Shown: positions 16,759-26,448 of the stretch, piece by piece
Numbering within the stretch: the first letter of the stretch is position 1
Layout: every line of letters begins with the position of its first letter
Assembly: GCF_011302915.1 (NCBI RefSeq)
Contig: NZ_CP049872.1
Coordinates: 124,001-188,000, forward strand
Source of the DNA: Thermomonas sp. HDW16
Lineage (GTDB): Bacteria; Pseudomonadota; Gammaproteobacteria; Xanthomonadales; Xanthomonadaceae
Direction: 5' to 3'
DNA length: 64,000 nucleotides
Position numbers and translations under genes: made by a program
Notes under the pieces: model-generated
What the model was told of the DNA's origin: nothing
The model's database searches: none
What the model saw: the letters and a program-made list of their open reading frames with translations, nothing else

Positions 16759-19119
16759 ATGCGCCTTGCCCCGCTTGCCTTCGGCCTGTTGCTGGCCACC
16801 ACCGCCAGCCACGCCGCCACGCCGATCACACTCGACCAGGCAATGGCCGATCCCGACTGGATCGGCCCGCAAGTGGAAGATGCATGGTGGCGCTGGGACG
16901 GCAAGGCCGCGCAATACACGCTCAAGCGCAAGGGCGCGACGGTGCGCGACACCTGGCAAATCGGCATCGAGGGCGGTGCGCCCGCCATGATCGAAGGCAG
17001 CGCGCGCAGTGACCTGGATGTCGCGAATCCCCTGCTCGATGCCGGCGGCACGCGCAGCGCGTTCGTCCGCAATGGCGATGTGTTCGTGCGCGACCTGCGC
17101 AGCGGCGCGCTGACCCAACTCACCCGCAGCAACGAAGCCGAATCGCGCCTGCTGTGGAGCCGCGATGGCGCGCTCATCTGGCGCGGCGACGACGCCTGGT
17201 ATCGCTGGGATGGCCGCAGCACCGTGCAGGCCGCGCAACTCAAGGCCGAGGACGCACCCGGTACGCCGCCCAAGCCCGATGACCTGCGCGAACGCCAGCT
17301 GCGCCTGATCGAAACATTGAAGAACGACCGCGCCCTGCGCGAGGCCGCGCGCGAACAGAACGAGGCCTGGCGCAAGGCCGATCCCACCCGCGCCGCCGCG
17401 CCGATCTACCTGGGCAAGGGCGTGGAGATCGTCGATTCCGCGCTGTCGCCGGATGGCCGCTGGCTGCTGGTCGCCACCACCGAGAAAGGCGCGGATGCCG
17501 GCACCGCCGGCAAGATGCCGAAGTACGTCACCGAATCCGGTTACGAGGAATTCGAGGACGTGCGCACCCGCGTCGGTCGCAACGATCCGCTGCCGCAAAA
17601 ACTGTGGTTGGCCGATGTGGGCAGCGGCAAAGTGAGCGAACTGAAATTCGATGCACTGCCCGGTATCGCCACCGATCCGCTGGCCGCAATGCGCAAGGCC
17701 GCCGACAAGGATGCGCTGAAAGGCAACCGTGCCGTGCAAGTCGCCACCAGCGGCGACAACGGCGACGCCCCGGCCCTGCTGTGGAGCAGCGACAGCCGCA
17801 ACGTTGCGGTGATGGTGCGTGCGATCGACAACAAGGATCGCTGGATCGCGACCGTCGATCTTGCCGGTGCGAAACTGCAGCCGCGCCATCGCCTGACCGA
17901 TCCGGCCTGGATCAACTGGAGCTTCAACGATTTCGGCTGGCTGGCCGATGGCAGCACGCTCTGGTACCTGAGCGAGGAAAGCGGCTACTCGCACCTGTAC
18001 ACGCTCAATGGCGCGAACAAGTCACAGCTCACCGACGGTAAGTGGGAAACCTCGTCGGTCGTGCCAGCACGCGACGGCAGCGCGTTCTGGTTCCTGTGCA
18101 ACCGCCAGCAACCGGGCGATTACGAAGTGTGCAGCGTGCCCGCGCGCGGTGGTGCCACGCGCGAAGTGACCTCGCTCGATGGCGTGGAGAGTTTTCGCAT
18201 GTCGCCGGACGGATCGAAATTGCTGGTGCGCAATTCCTCCGCCTACCTGCCACCGCAGGCTTACGTGGTCGATGCCAACGGCGGCAATGCAAAGCAACTC
18301 ACCGATACCCGCACCGCCGAGTTCAAGGCGCGCGAATGGATCCACCCGCAAATCGTGCAGGTGCCGTCGAAGCATGGCGCCGGCACCATCTGGGGCAAGT
18401 ACTACGCGCCGGCAACGATGGAGCCCGGCAAGAAATATCCCATCGTGATGTTCGTGCACGGTGCGGGCTACCTGCAGAACGTCAGCGCGCGCTACCCGAA
18501 CTATTTCCGCGAGCAGATGTTCCACAACCTGCTGGTGCAGCAGGGCTACATCGTGCTGGACCTCGACTATCGCGCCAGCGAAGGCTATGGCCGTGACTGG
18601 CGCACCGCGATCTATCGCTGGATGGGCAAGCCGGAGCTGGAGGATTACCTGGATGGCCTGGACTGGCTGGTCGACAACAAGCAAGGCGATCGCGACCGCG
18701 CCGGCATCTACGGCGGCAGCTACGGCGGCTTCATGACGTTTGCCGCGCTGTTCCAGAAGCCCGGCGTGTTCAAGGCCGGCGCCGCGCTGCGCCCGGTCAG
18801 CGACTGGTCGCAGTACAACCACGAATACACCAGCAACATCCTCAATACGCCGGAACTCGATCCCGAGGCCTACAAGCGTTCCAGCCCGCTGGAATACGCC
18901 GCCGGTTTGCAGGACAACCTGCTGATCGCGCACGGCATGATCGACGACAATGTGTTCTACAAGGACTCGGTGATGCTGGCGCAGCGCTTGATCGAACTGC
19001 GCAAGGACAAGTGGGAACTCGCCAGCTATCCGCTGGAGCGCCACGGCTTCACCCATCCGGATGCGTGGTACGACGAATACCGGCGCATCCACGAGCTGTT
19101 CGAACGCACCCTGAAGTAA
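16759..19119 (+). CDS. S9 family peptidase (dipeptidyl-peptidase IV-like)
   Basis: 786 residues with a signal peptide (MRLAPLAFGLLLATTASHAA). The N-terminal half is a DPP IV-type beta-propeller (repeated short SPDGRWLL-like elements); the C-terminal alpha/beta hydrolase domain carries the catalytic triad. The nucleophile is Ser654 in YGGSYGGFM, Asp729 is in HGMIDDNVFYKDS, and His762 is in LERHGFTHPD. Such enzymes release dipeptides or short peptides, here probably in the periplasm. The ATG at 16759 is chosen because it immediately precedes the signal peptide. The FAD oxidoreductase gene follows 9 bases after the stop, so the two may be cotranscribed. Confidence 0.92.
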   Translation: MRLAPLAFGLLLATTASHAATPITLDQAMADPDWIGPQVEDAWWRWDGKAAQYTLKRKGATVRDTWQIGIEGGAPAMIEGSARSDLDVANPLLDAGGTRSAFVRNGDVFVRDLRSGALTQLTRSNEAESRLLWSRDGALIWRGDDAWYRWDGRSTVQAAQLKAEDAPGTPPKPDDLRERQLRLIETLKNDRALREAAREQNEAWRKADPTRAAAPIYLGKGVEIVDSALSPDGRWLLVATTEKGADAGTAGKMPKYVTESGYEEFEDVRTRVGRNDPLPQKLWLADVGSGKVSELKFDALPGIATDPLAAMRKAADKDALKGNRAVQVATSGDNGDAPALLWSSDSRNVAVMVRAIDNKDRWIATVDLAGAKLQPRHRLTDPAWINWSFNDFGWLADGSTLWYLSEESGYSHLYTLNGANKSQLTDGKWETSSVVPARDGSAFWFLCNRQQPGDYEVCSVPARGGATREVTSLDGVESFRMSPDGSKLLVRNSSAYLPPQAYVVDANGGNAKQLTDTRTAEFKAREWIHPQIVQVPSKHGAGTIWGKYYAPATMEPGKKYPIVMFVHGAGYLQNVSARYPNYFREQMFHNLLVQQGYIVLDLDYRASEGYGRDWRTAIYRWMGKPELEDYLDGLDWLVDNKQGDRDRAGIYGGSYGGFMTFAALFQKPGVFKAGAALRPVSDWSQYNHEYTSNILNTPELDPEAYKRSSPLEYAAGLQDNLLIAHGMIDDNVFYKDSVMLAQRLIELRKDKWELASYPLERHGFTHPDAWYDEYRRIHELFERTLK

Positions 19120-19128
19120 GCACCGCCC

Positions 19129-20772
19129 ATGCTCCGCATTACCGAACTCAAGTTGCCGCTGGATCATGACGAGGCGGCACTCGCCGCGGCGATCGTCGCG
19201 CGGCTGGGCATCGCCGCCGACGAGCTGACCGGCTTCACCGTCGCCAAGCGCAGCTACGATGCGCGCAAGCGTGGCGCGATCGTGCTGATCTATTCGATCG
19301 ACGTGGACACCCCGCGCGAGGCGGAACTGCTGCAACGCCTGCAGCAGGAACCGGGTACGCCGGGCAGCAAGGTATTGCCAACCCCGGACACCGCCTACAA
19401 GTTCGTCGCCAAGGCGCCGGCGCAACTGCTGCTGCGCCCGCTGGTGATCGGCATGGGGCCGTGCGGCTTGTTCGCAGGTTTGGTGCTGGCGCAGATGGGC
19501 TTCAAGCCGATCATCCTGGAGCGCGGCAAGGCGGTGCGCGAGCGCACGGTGGACACCTTCGGCCTGTGGCGGAAAAAGGTGCTGGATCCGGAATCCAACG
19601 TGCAGTTCGGCGAAGGCGGCGCGGGCACGTTTTCCGACGGCAAGCTGTACAGCCAGATCAGCGACAAGCTGCACCACGGGCGCAAGGTGCTGGAGGAATT
19701 CGTGGCCGCCGGTGCGCCGGAGGAAATCCTCTACGTCAGCAAGCCGCACATCGGCACGTTCCGCCTGGTGTCGATGGTGGAACACATGCGCGCCACGATC
19801 GAATCCCTCGGCGGCGAGATCCGCTTCGGCCAGCGCGTCGACGATGTGCTCATCGACGTCGATGCAGACGGTGTTCGCCACCTGCGCGGGGTCACGCTTG
19901 CCAGCGGCGAACAACTGCGCGCCGACCACGTGGTGCTGGCGCTCGGCCACAGCGCACGCGACACCTTCGCGATGCTGCATGCACGCGGCGTGTTCGTCGA
20001 AGCCAAGCCCTTCTCGCTCGGTTTCCGCATCGAACATCCGCAATCGCTGATCGACCAGGCCCGTTTCGGTCCGCAGGCCGGCCATGCCCTGCTGGGTGCG
20101 GCCGATTACAAACTGGTGCACCACGCCAGCAACGGGCGTTCGGTGTACAGCTTCTGCATGTGCCCAGGCGGCACCGTGGTCGCCGCCACCAGCGAACCCG
20201 GTCGCGTGGTCACCAACGGCATGAGCCAGTACTCGCGCAACGAACGCAATGCCAACGCCGGCATCGTGGTCGGGATCACGCCGGAAGACTTCGCGCCGTA
20301 TGGCGAGGGGCCGCTGGCGGGCATCGCCCTGCAGCGGCACTGGGAATCAAAGGCCTTCACGCTGGGCGGCGGCGATTACCTGGCGCCGGCGCAACTGGTG
20401 GGCGACTTCATCCGCAATCGCGCGTCCACCGACTTCGGCGCGGTGCAGCCTTCGTACACGCCAGGCGTGACGCTGGGCTCGCTGGACGAAGCGCTGCCGC
20501 GCTATGCCATCGACGCCATCCGCGAAGCCCTGCCCGCATTTGGCCGGCAGATCCGCGGCTTCGACATGGACGATGCCGTGCTGACCGGCGTGGAAACGCG
20601 TACCTCATCGCCATTGCGCATCACCCGTGGCGAGGACGGCCACAGCCGCAACACGCGCGGCCTGTTCCCGGCCGGCGAAGGCGCGGGTTACGCCGGCGGC
20701 ATCCTCTCGGCCGGCGTGGACGGGATCAAGGCCGCCGAGGCGGTGGCGCGCAGCATCGTCAACAGCGGTTGA
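19129..20772 (+). CDS. FAD-dependent oxidoreductase (COG2509-like)
   Basis: 547 residues. A roughly 100-residue N-terminal domain (MLRITELKLPLDHDE) precedes a FAD-binding Rossmann domain beginning VIGMGPCGLFAGLVLAQMG near residue 106. The family-characteristic segment FGEGGAGTFSDGKLYSQISD follows, and the C-terminus has GEGAGYAGGILSAGVDG, typical of the same FAD family. The substrate is not established for this widespread family; it is cytoplasmic. It lies 9 bases after the peptidase stop and converges with the thiolase gene, 9 bases apart. Confidence 0.85.
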   Translation: MLRITELKLPLDHDEAALAAAIVARLGIAADELTGFTVAKRSYDARKRGAIVLIYSIDVDTPREAELLQRLQQEPGTPGSKVLPTPDTAYKFVAKAPAQLLLRPLVIGMGPCGLFAGLVLAQMGFKPIILERGKAVRERTVDTFGLWRKKVLDPESNVQFGEGGAGTFSDGKLYSQISDKLHHGRKVLEEFVAAGAPEEILYVSKPHIGTFRLVSMVEHMRATIESLGGEIRFGQRVDDVLIDVDADGVRHLRGVTLASGEQLRADHVVLALGHSARDTFAMLHARGVFVEAKPFSLGFRIEHPQSLIDQARFGPQAGHALLGAADYKLVHHASNGRSVYSFCMCPGGTVVAATSEPGRVVTNGMSQYSRNERNANAGIVVGITPEDFAPYGEGPLAGIALQRHWESKAFTLGGGDYLAPAQLVGDFIRNRASTDFGAVQPSYTPGVTLGSLDEALPRYAIDAIREALPAFGRQIRGFDMDDAVLTGVETRTSSPLRITRGEDGHSRNTRGLFPAGEGAGYAGGILSAGVDGIKAAEAVARSIVNSG

Positions 20773-20781
20773 TACCGCGCC

Positions 20782-22059
20782 TCAGCGTTCGAGTATCGCC
20801 ACCACGCCCATGCCACCGGCGGTGCAGATCGACACCAGGCAACGGCCACCGCCGCGTTCCTTCAGCTCCTTGGCCGCGGTGGCGACGATGCGCGCACCGG
20901 TCGCCGCGAACGGATGGCCGGCCGCCAGCGACGAGCCATTCGGGTTGATCTTGGCCGGATCGATCTTGCCCAGCGGGGCATCCAGGCCGAGGCGATTCTT
21001 GCAGTAGGCCTCGTCTTCCCACGCCCGCAGCGTGCACAGCACCTGCGCGGCGAAGGCTTCGTGGATTTCGTAGATGTCGAAATCCTGCAGGGTCAGGTTG
21101 TTGCGCTTGAGCATCTCCGCCACGGCCACGGTCGGCGCCATGAGCAGGCCTTCGCCGTGCACGAAATCCACCGCCGCCACTTGCGCATCGCGCAGGTAGC
21201 ACAACACTTCATGGCCATGCTCGGCGGCCCACTCGTCGGTCGACAACAGGCAGGCGCTGGCGCCATCGGTCAGCGGCGTCGAGTTGCCTGCCGTCAGGGT
21301 GCCGTTGCCGGAGGTCTTGTCGAACGCAGGCTTCAGCGTCGCCAGCTTTTCCAGCGAGCTGTCCGCGCGCAGGATGTTGTCGCGGGAGACGCCGCGGAAC
21401 GGCACCACCAAATCATCGAAGAAACCGCGCTCGTAGGCCGCGGCCAGTTTGTGGTGAGAGGCGACCGCCAGCTGATCCTGCGAATCCCGCGAAATGTGCC
21501 ACTCCTTGGCCATGTCCTCGGTGTGCTGGCCCATCGACTTGCCGGTGCGCGGCTCGGCCACGCCGGGGAAATCCGGCTTCAACTCGGAGAACTTGAAGCC
21601 CTTGAACGCGGCCAGTTTCTGCTTGGTCGTCTTCGCCGCCGCGGCCTGCAGCAGGCGGCGGCGCAGGGCCTGGCCGTACACGATCGGCACGTCGGAGGTG
21701 GTGTCCGAACCGCCGCCGATGCCGGATTCGATCTGACCGGTGCCGATCTTGCCGGCGATATGCACGATGGTGTCGAGCGAAGTGCCGCAAGCGCGCTGCA
21801 GGGTGATGCCCGGCGTCAGCGGCGACAGCCCGGAGGACAGCGCGGCTTCGCGGCCCAGGTTCCAGTCCGACGAATGCTTGATCACCGCACCCATCGCCAC
21901 TTCGCCAAGTTGCTGGCCATGCAGGCCGAACTTCTCGACCAAGGCACCCAGCGTGCGCACCGACATGCCCAGGTTGCCGACATCGGCATAGGCGGTGTTC
22001 TGCCGGCAGAACGGGATGCGGACACCGCCAAGGATGGCGACAGGACGACCGTACAGCAT
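20782..22059 (-). CDS. Acetyl-CoA C-acyltransferase (thiolase)
   Basis: 425-residue thiolase. It catalyses thiolytic cleavage of 3-ketoacyl-CoA or the reverse condensation. The acylated nucleophile is Cys91 in QRACGTSLD; His382 is in AAGHPFAATGAR, Cys412 in ICTAGGMG, and the EIHEAFAAQ motif is at 331-339. Length and sequence resemble the FadI type more than PhaA, suggesting fatty-acid beta-oxidation. No FadJ partner is adjacent, so the pathway role is inferred. It diverges from an unrecognised gene at 22141 with an 81-base gap. Confidence 0.92.
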   Translation of the reverse strand: MLYGRPVAILGGVRIPFCRQNTAYADVGNLGMSVRTLGALVEKFGLHGQQLGEVAMGAVIKHSSDWNLGREAALSSGLSPLTPGITLQRACGTSLDTIVHIAGKIGTGQIESGIGGGSDTTSDVPIVYGQALRRRLLQAAAAKTTKQKLAAFKGFKFSELKPDFPGVAEPRTGKSMGQHTEDMAKEWHISRDSQDQLAVASHHKLAAAYERGFFDDLVVPFRGVSRDNILRADSSLEKLATLKPAFDKTSGNGTLTAGNSTPLTDGASACLLSTDEWAAEHGHEVLCYLRDAQVAAVDFVHGEGLLMAPTVAVAEMLKRNNLTLQDFDIYEIHEAFAAQVLCTLRAWEDEAYCKNRLGLDAPLGKIDPAKINPNGSSLAAGHPFAATGARIVATAAKELKERGGGRCLVSICTAGGMGVVAILER

Positions 22060-22140
22060 CAGGCACCTCGGGCTTCGCCCGCGGTGGCGGGCATAATGGT
22101 TGAGTGTAACGCCGCAATATCGAGCGGGAACTCAGGATCG

Positions 22141-23007
22141 ATGATCGACGCAAACCAACCGGTGTTCCGTGGAGTCGTGGCGCTGGAATTGCGCGACGGC
22201 ACGCCGCCGCGGCATGCCGCGCTCAATGCGGATGCCGCCGGCGAACTGACCGCATTGCTCGGCCGCGACCTGGCCGCGCTGGTGCCCGCCGTGCGCGACT
22301 GCGACCTGGCGCTGATTGCGGCGCATTTCGATCCAGCCGAAGCCCTGCGTCCGGGCTGGCCCCTGCATCGACGCGTCATCGAATTGCTGCAACGTGCGCC
22401 AGGGCAGGCGCAAGGTGTACGCATGGTCGGCTTCGGCGCCGATGCACAGGGCGAGGTGCCGATGCCGCTACAGGCGGATGCGAACCTCGCTGGCGGCGGC
22501 CTGCGCGTGTTGCCGTTCGTGCTGCGAGGCGACGCGGCGAAGGCGGGTGGCGAACAGCTGGAGGACCTCCTGCTGGATCGCGGCATGGCTGCGGCCGATA
22601 CCGCGCTGGCGCTGCAGGACGGCCTAGGCGCATCGATCGAACACGCGCGCTTCCTCAGCCTGCACGACCTGGCCGCGATGATGGCGCTGCAGTACCAGAA
22701 CGTCGGCCTGGAACCGTTGTGGAGCTTGCTTGAAACAGCGCTGCTGGAACCGGAGGCCGAAGCCTGGCTGGATGCCGGCCCGGAGCCGCTGGCGCGCTAC
22801 GGCGATGGCGAAGTGCGCATCGCCCTGATGGATCCGGGCGCATGGCGCAAGCGCTACGCCACCGATGAAACCGACAACGCGCGGTTGGAGCGCGGCTTCG
22901 AACTGTTCCAGGCGCGCCAGCGTCAGTTCGCCGCCGTGCTGGAGGCGCACGCCATCCCGGTGCAGTTCGTGCATTGCGCGAATGGCAGCGCCGACTGCCT
23001 GCGCTAG
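22141..23007 (+). CDS. Conserved hypothetical protein, 288 residues
   Basis: I do not recognise this protein. It starts MIDANQPVFRGVVALEL, has no signal peptide or membrane segment, and appears to be a soluble alpha/beta protein. It contains PVRFVH-like beta elements (IPVQFVHC near the C-terminus) and a helical middle section (FLSLHDLAAMMALQYQNVG). The ATG at 22141 is chosen because the frame upstream runs antisense through the thiolase gene. It diverges from the thiolase gene and is followed by a strong hairpin, so it is probably monocistronic. Codon use looks normal for the window. Confidence 0.7.
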   Translation: MIDANQPVFRGVVALELRDGTPPRHAALNADAAGELTALLGRDLAALVPAVRDCDLALIAAHFDPAEALRPGWPLHRRVIELLQRAPGQAQGVRMVGFGADAQGEVPMPLQADANLAGGGLRVLPFVLRGDAAKAGGEQLEDLLLDRGMAAADTALALQDGLGASIEHARFLSLHDLAAMMALQYQNVGLEPLWSLLETALLEPEAEAWLDAGPEPLARYGDGEVRIALMDPGAWRKRYATDETDNARLERGFELFQARQRQFAAVLEAHAIPVQFVHCANGSADCLR

Positions 23008-23034
23008 CGCCTGGCTTGATCCACGCGAACACGA

Positions 23035-23060
23035 AAACGGCGCGGGCAACCGCGCCGTTT
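23035..23060. terminator. Hairpin between convergent genes
   Basis: AAACGGCGCG and its exact complement CGCGCCGTTT form a 10-base stem around a GGCAAC loop. It sits between the stop of the 288-residue protein and the stop of the autotransporter. The A and T ends make it usable in both directions, though the T tract is short. Confidence 0.7.
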
Positions 23061-23085
23061 CGTATCTCACCTCGTGCGCAACGAA

Positions 23086-26000
23086 TTACAGGTCGAAGCC
23101 GAAACCACCGCCGACCGAGGATTCGCCACTGCTGAAGCTCGCGCCCAGCGAGAACGAACCGCGATCGCCCAAGCGCTTGCCGTAACCGATCGACACCGCG
23201 CCCTGGCTACCCTGGCTACCGACACCGATCGCGATGCGGCCCTTCGCCGAATTGCCGTTCGCTGCATTCACCGCCATGTGGGTCATCGCCGAACCCATCG
23301 CGCCGATCTGGTCGATGCGCTTGTCGGTCTGCGCGAAGCGCACGTCCGTCTGCTGCTGGAACTGGGTGAGGAAACTGTCGTTCCACGCGGCGAACTTGCT
23401 GTCGGTGTATGCCTTCGATGTGGCGAGCGTCTGCGCGTCGCCGGCCTGCATCTGTCGCACATTCACCGCATCGGTGGCCTCGGTGCCGTCGGCAACGTGG
23501 ATCACCTGATGTTCCGCGCCTGCCGCGCCTACCGACACCGCGTAGTCGCGATCGGCCACGGCTTGGTATCCGATGGCGGTGCTGCCCACGTTCAATGCCT
23601 GCGAACCGTAGCCGATGGCGCTGCTCTGGTCGCCACTGGCGGTGTTGTGATAGCCCACGGCACTACTTTGTGCGCCACTGGCGGTATTGCCGTCGCCAAT
23701 GGCGCTGCCGTTGCCGCCAGTCACCGTGTTGTAGCGACCCACTGCGATACCGCCACCGGCACTGACGGTGTTGTCGTCACCAAAGGCCATGCTGGACAGG
23801 CCGATGGCTTCGTTGTTGATGCCGAACGCATGCGCGAACGTCCCGCTGGCGATGTTGGCCACCCCATAGGCACCGCTCCAATCGCCGCTGGCCGTATTTC
23901 CAACCCCCACCGCAGCCGCACCGTCGCCCGACGCCCCGTCATTGTTGTAGTTGGCGGCACTGCTATCCGTGGAATTCACACTGAAAAAATGCGAGGAAAC
24001 GTTCGTGCCATCTGCGCCTGCCGGACCTGCCGGACCTGCCGGACCTGCCGGACCCTGCGTGCCACCGCCTGCGTTGTTGCTCATCCAGCCGTCGATGGCC
24101 GCGAACGCCGCGCCCACGTTGTTGTAACTGATGCCCTGGATGGTGAACGTCGGCGCGGTGAACGCGCCACCAGTGAAGCTGGCGCCACCACCGAACCAGT
24201 TCACCAGCATGCCCAGCTGGCCAACGTTCACCGCATCGGTGTCGTTGATGCCGGCGGCGACGTGGATCAGGCGGGCGTTGAGGTCGCTGCCGAACATATC
24301 GCCATAAACCGGATCCGTGTCGCCCGCCGAATGACCAAACGACACCACGCCTGATTCGTTCGCAACCGCCTGATAACCCAGCGCCGTGCTCTTATCCCCG
24401 TACGCGGCGCTACCGTAACCGAATGCACTGCTGTAATCGCCACTGGCAGCAGTAACGCTGCCGACTGCGCTGCTGAAGTAGCCGCTGGCAATGCTGGAGT
24501 AACCGATGGCGCTGCTGCCGTCGTCACTGGCGGTGTTCCAGCCACCGATGGCGCTGGCACCAGAACCATCTGCGACATTGCCGATGCCGTAGGCGCTGCT
24601 TTCCTCACCACTGGCAGTGTTGCCCACGCCCACCGCGCTGGCATTGATCCCCGTTGCGCCATCGTTGTTGTAATTGCCGGCAGTGGTATCGGTGGAATTG
24701 ACGCTGTAGAAATGCAGCGGCGCGCCACCGCCGCTGACCCCAGAAATGGCCGCGTTCAACTGCCCCAGGTTCACCGCGTCGGTCAATGCCGTGCCGGCGG
24801 CGACATGGGTCAGGCGGGCATTCAGCTCGCTGCCGTAGGCGCTGCCGGAAATATCCAGGTCCGTCGCCGAATGGCCGAACGACACCGTGCCCGCTTCGCC
24901 GGCAACCGCCCGATAGCCCAGCGCGGTACTGCCCAAGGCCAACGCCTGCGACTGATAGCCGAAGGCGCTGGCGTAATCATCCAATGCACGGCTGTAGGAA
25001 CCGAATGCGTTGCAATACCCTTCGCAACTCGCCTCGTTGCCCGCGCCTACCGCGGCGGCGTATAAGCCGAACGTGGTATTGCCGTATCCGAAGGCGCTGT
25101 TGTACCTGCCAATGGCGGTATTGCCTACGCCGATCGCAGTGGCGTAGTCACCCTTTGCCCACACGTTGGCGCCCAGTGCGATCGCGCTGTCGCCGGTGGC
25201 GATCGCGCCCACGCTGTAGGCGTCGTTGATTCCGTCGCCGTCGGTGTCCACGTCGAACACGGGCGAGCCTTCGGTGATGAAAAAGGCCGACAGCGCCAGG
25301 CTACCGCGACCGGTGGCCGTGCCATGCGAGCCGAACACGCTGCTGTCGGCGCCCTTGGCGCTATTCGCCACACCCACCACTACGCTGCGGTCGCCCTGCG
25401 CCAGCACGGCACCACCGATCGCCACCGAATACCGGCCTGCCGCGCGTGCCACCTCGGTGCTTCCCCAGCACTCGCCAAGCAGCGGGTCGCAGTTTGGATC
25501 CAGGCCACCTATCGCGATATCCCAATCCAGGACGCCATTCCCGTTAAGGTCATACAAGCTCGACAGCGTCAGGCTGCCTACGCCCGCGGCCAGGCCGCCG
25601 AGACCGATTGAGGTGCTGTACCGCGATTCCGCGGTGCTGTGGAGGCCGAAGGCGGTACTCCAGTCAGACATGGCATTACTCACCACACCAAATGCGCTGG
25701 CGTTGATGCCGCCGGCATTGTTGCCGTTGCCCACCGCCGTGCTGTAGTCGCCGAAAGCGGTGCTGTCGCGCCCCATCACGACGCTGAACCCGCCAAATGC
25801 CTTGACGCCAACGCCGAAGGCCGCGCTCTTTTCGCCGCTGGCGGCTGCATTCACACCAACCGCGGTAGCGTAGTCCGCGGTGGCATTCGCGCCCGCGCCG
25901 AGCGCAACGGCCGATTTCCCGGTCGCGCGCGACGTTTCATCAACAGTGAAAAGGCCATCGAAATTCTTGTCGTACCACCCGGAAAACACCATGCTGCCCA

Positions 26001-26397
26001 GCCCGGACGCGATGCCCATGTGGCCAAACGCGCTGCTCCTCAGCGCAGTGGCCTGGTTGGACATGCCGAAGGCAGCGGCCCACTGGCCACTGGCGAAATT
26101 GCCATTCCCGAACGCCGCGCTTTCAAAGCCAGTCGCCACGTTGTAGTTACCAAATGCAATGGACCAGGTGCCGCTCGCATTGTTCGATTGGCCGTAGGCA
26201 CTGGAGCCGACCGAACAGGTACTGTTGTCCTGCCCGTGCTCGTTGCCCTGATTGGTGGTGGCGCCGGTCGGGGTGCCTGTCGTGTCGATGCACGCCGGGT
26301 CCGCGGCCCATGCCGGCATCGACAACACCCCCAGCAGCGCCAGACTCAGGACGGACAGGGCCGGCATGCGCCGGCGGCGATTGGCTTGCTTGTTCAT
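23086..26397 (-). CDS. YadA-like trimeric autotransporter adhesin
   Basis: 1103 residues from the ATG at 26397, which follows a GAGGTGGGGAG ribosome-binding region and opens a signal peptide ending near PAWAAD (residue 33). The passenger is mainly YadA-head repeats (variants of SxAxGxxxxAxG). Three neck-like DAVNxxQx motifs lie near 540-546, 721-727 and 976-982. The C-terminal YadA anchor (about 1035-1103) ends with the aromatic-terminated beta strand GGGFGFDL. Three Asp/Asn-rich insertions lie in the first head (143-154, 283-293, 382-392), and a collagen-like G-P-A tract lies at 782-797. Trimers of this family form outer-membrane adhesins. It diverges from the ECF sigma gene. The call is firm; the ligand is unknown. 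Confidence 0.93.
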   Translation of the reverse strand: MNKQANRRRRMPALSVLSLALLGVLSMPAWAADPACIDTTGTPTGATTNQGNEHGQDNSTCSVGSSAYGQSNNASGTWSIAFGNYNVATGFESAAFGNGNFASGQWAAAFGMSNQATALRSSAFGHMGIASGLGSMVFSGWYDKNFDGLFTVDETSRATGKSAVALGAGANATADYATAVGVNAAASGEKSAAFGVGVKAFGGFSVVMGRDSTAFGDYSTAVGNGNNAGGINASAFGVVSNAMSDWSTAFGLHSTAESRYSTSIGLGGLAAGVGSLTLSSLYDLNGNGVLDWDIAIGGLDPNCDPLLGECWGSTEVARAAGRYSVAIGGAVLAQGDRSVVVGVANSAKGADSSVFGSHGTATGRGSLALSAFFITEGSPVFDVDTDGDGINDAYSVGAIATGDSAIALGANVWAKGDYATAIGVGNTAIGRYNSAFGYGNTTFGLYAAAVGAGNEASCEGYCNAFGSYSRALDDYASAFGYQSQALALGSTALGYRAVAGEAGTVSFGHSATDLDISGSAYGSELNARLTHVAAGTALTDAVNLGQLNAAISGVSGGGAPLHFYSVNSTDTTAGNYNNDGATGINASAVGVGNTASGEESSAYGIGNVADGSGASAIGGWNTASDDGSSAIGYSSIASGYFSSAVGSVTAASGDYSSAFGYGSAAYGDKSTALGYQAVANESGVVSFGHSAGDTDPVYGDMFGSDLNARLIHVAAGINDTDAVNVGQLGMLVNWFGGGASFTGGAFTAPTFTIQGISYNNVGAAFAAIDGWMSNNAGGGTQGPAGPAGPAGPAGADGTNVSSHFFSVNSTDSSAANYNNDGASGDGAAAVGVGNTASGDWSGAYGVANIASGTFAHAFGINNEAIGLSSMAFGDDNTVSAGGGIAVGRYNTVTGGNGSAIGDGNTASGAQSSAVGYHNTASGDQSSAIGYGSQALNVGSTAIGYQAVADRDYAVSVGAAGAEHQVIHVADGTEATDAVNVRQMQAGDAQTLATSKAYTDSKFAAWNDSFLTQFQQQTDVRFAQTDKRIDQIGAMGSAMTHMAVNAANGNSAKGRIAIGVGSQGSQGAVSIGYGKRLGDRGSFSLGASFSSGESSVGGGFGFDL
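24018..24053. repeat. Four exact 9-base tandem repeats
   Basis: CTGCCGGAC occurs four times head to tail inside the autotransporter gene. On the coding strand it encodes the Gly-Pro-Ala triplets of the collagen-like tract. Because the unit is nine bases, slippage would add or remove three residues without breaking the frame. Confidence 0.9.
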
Positions 26398-26448
26398 TGC
26401 TCCCCACCTCGTAATGGCACCGGCGGAATGCCGGCCTTGATGGGGTAT

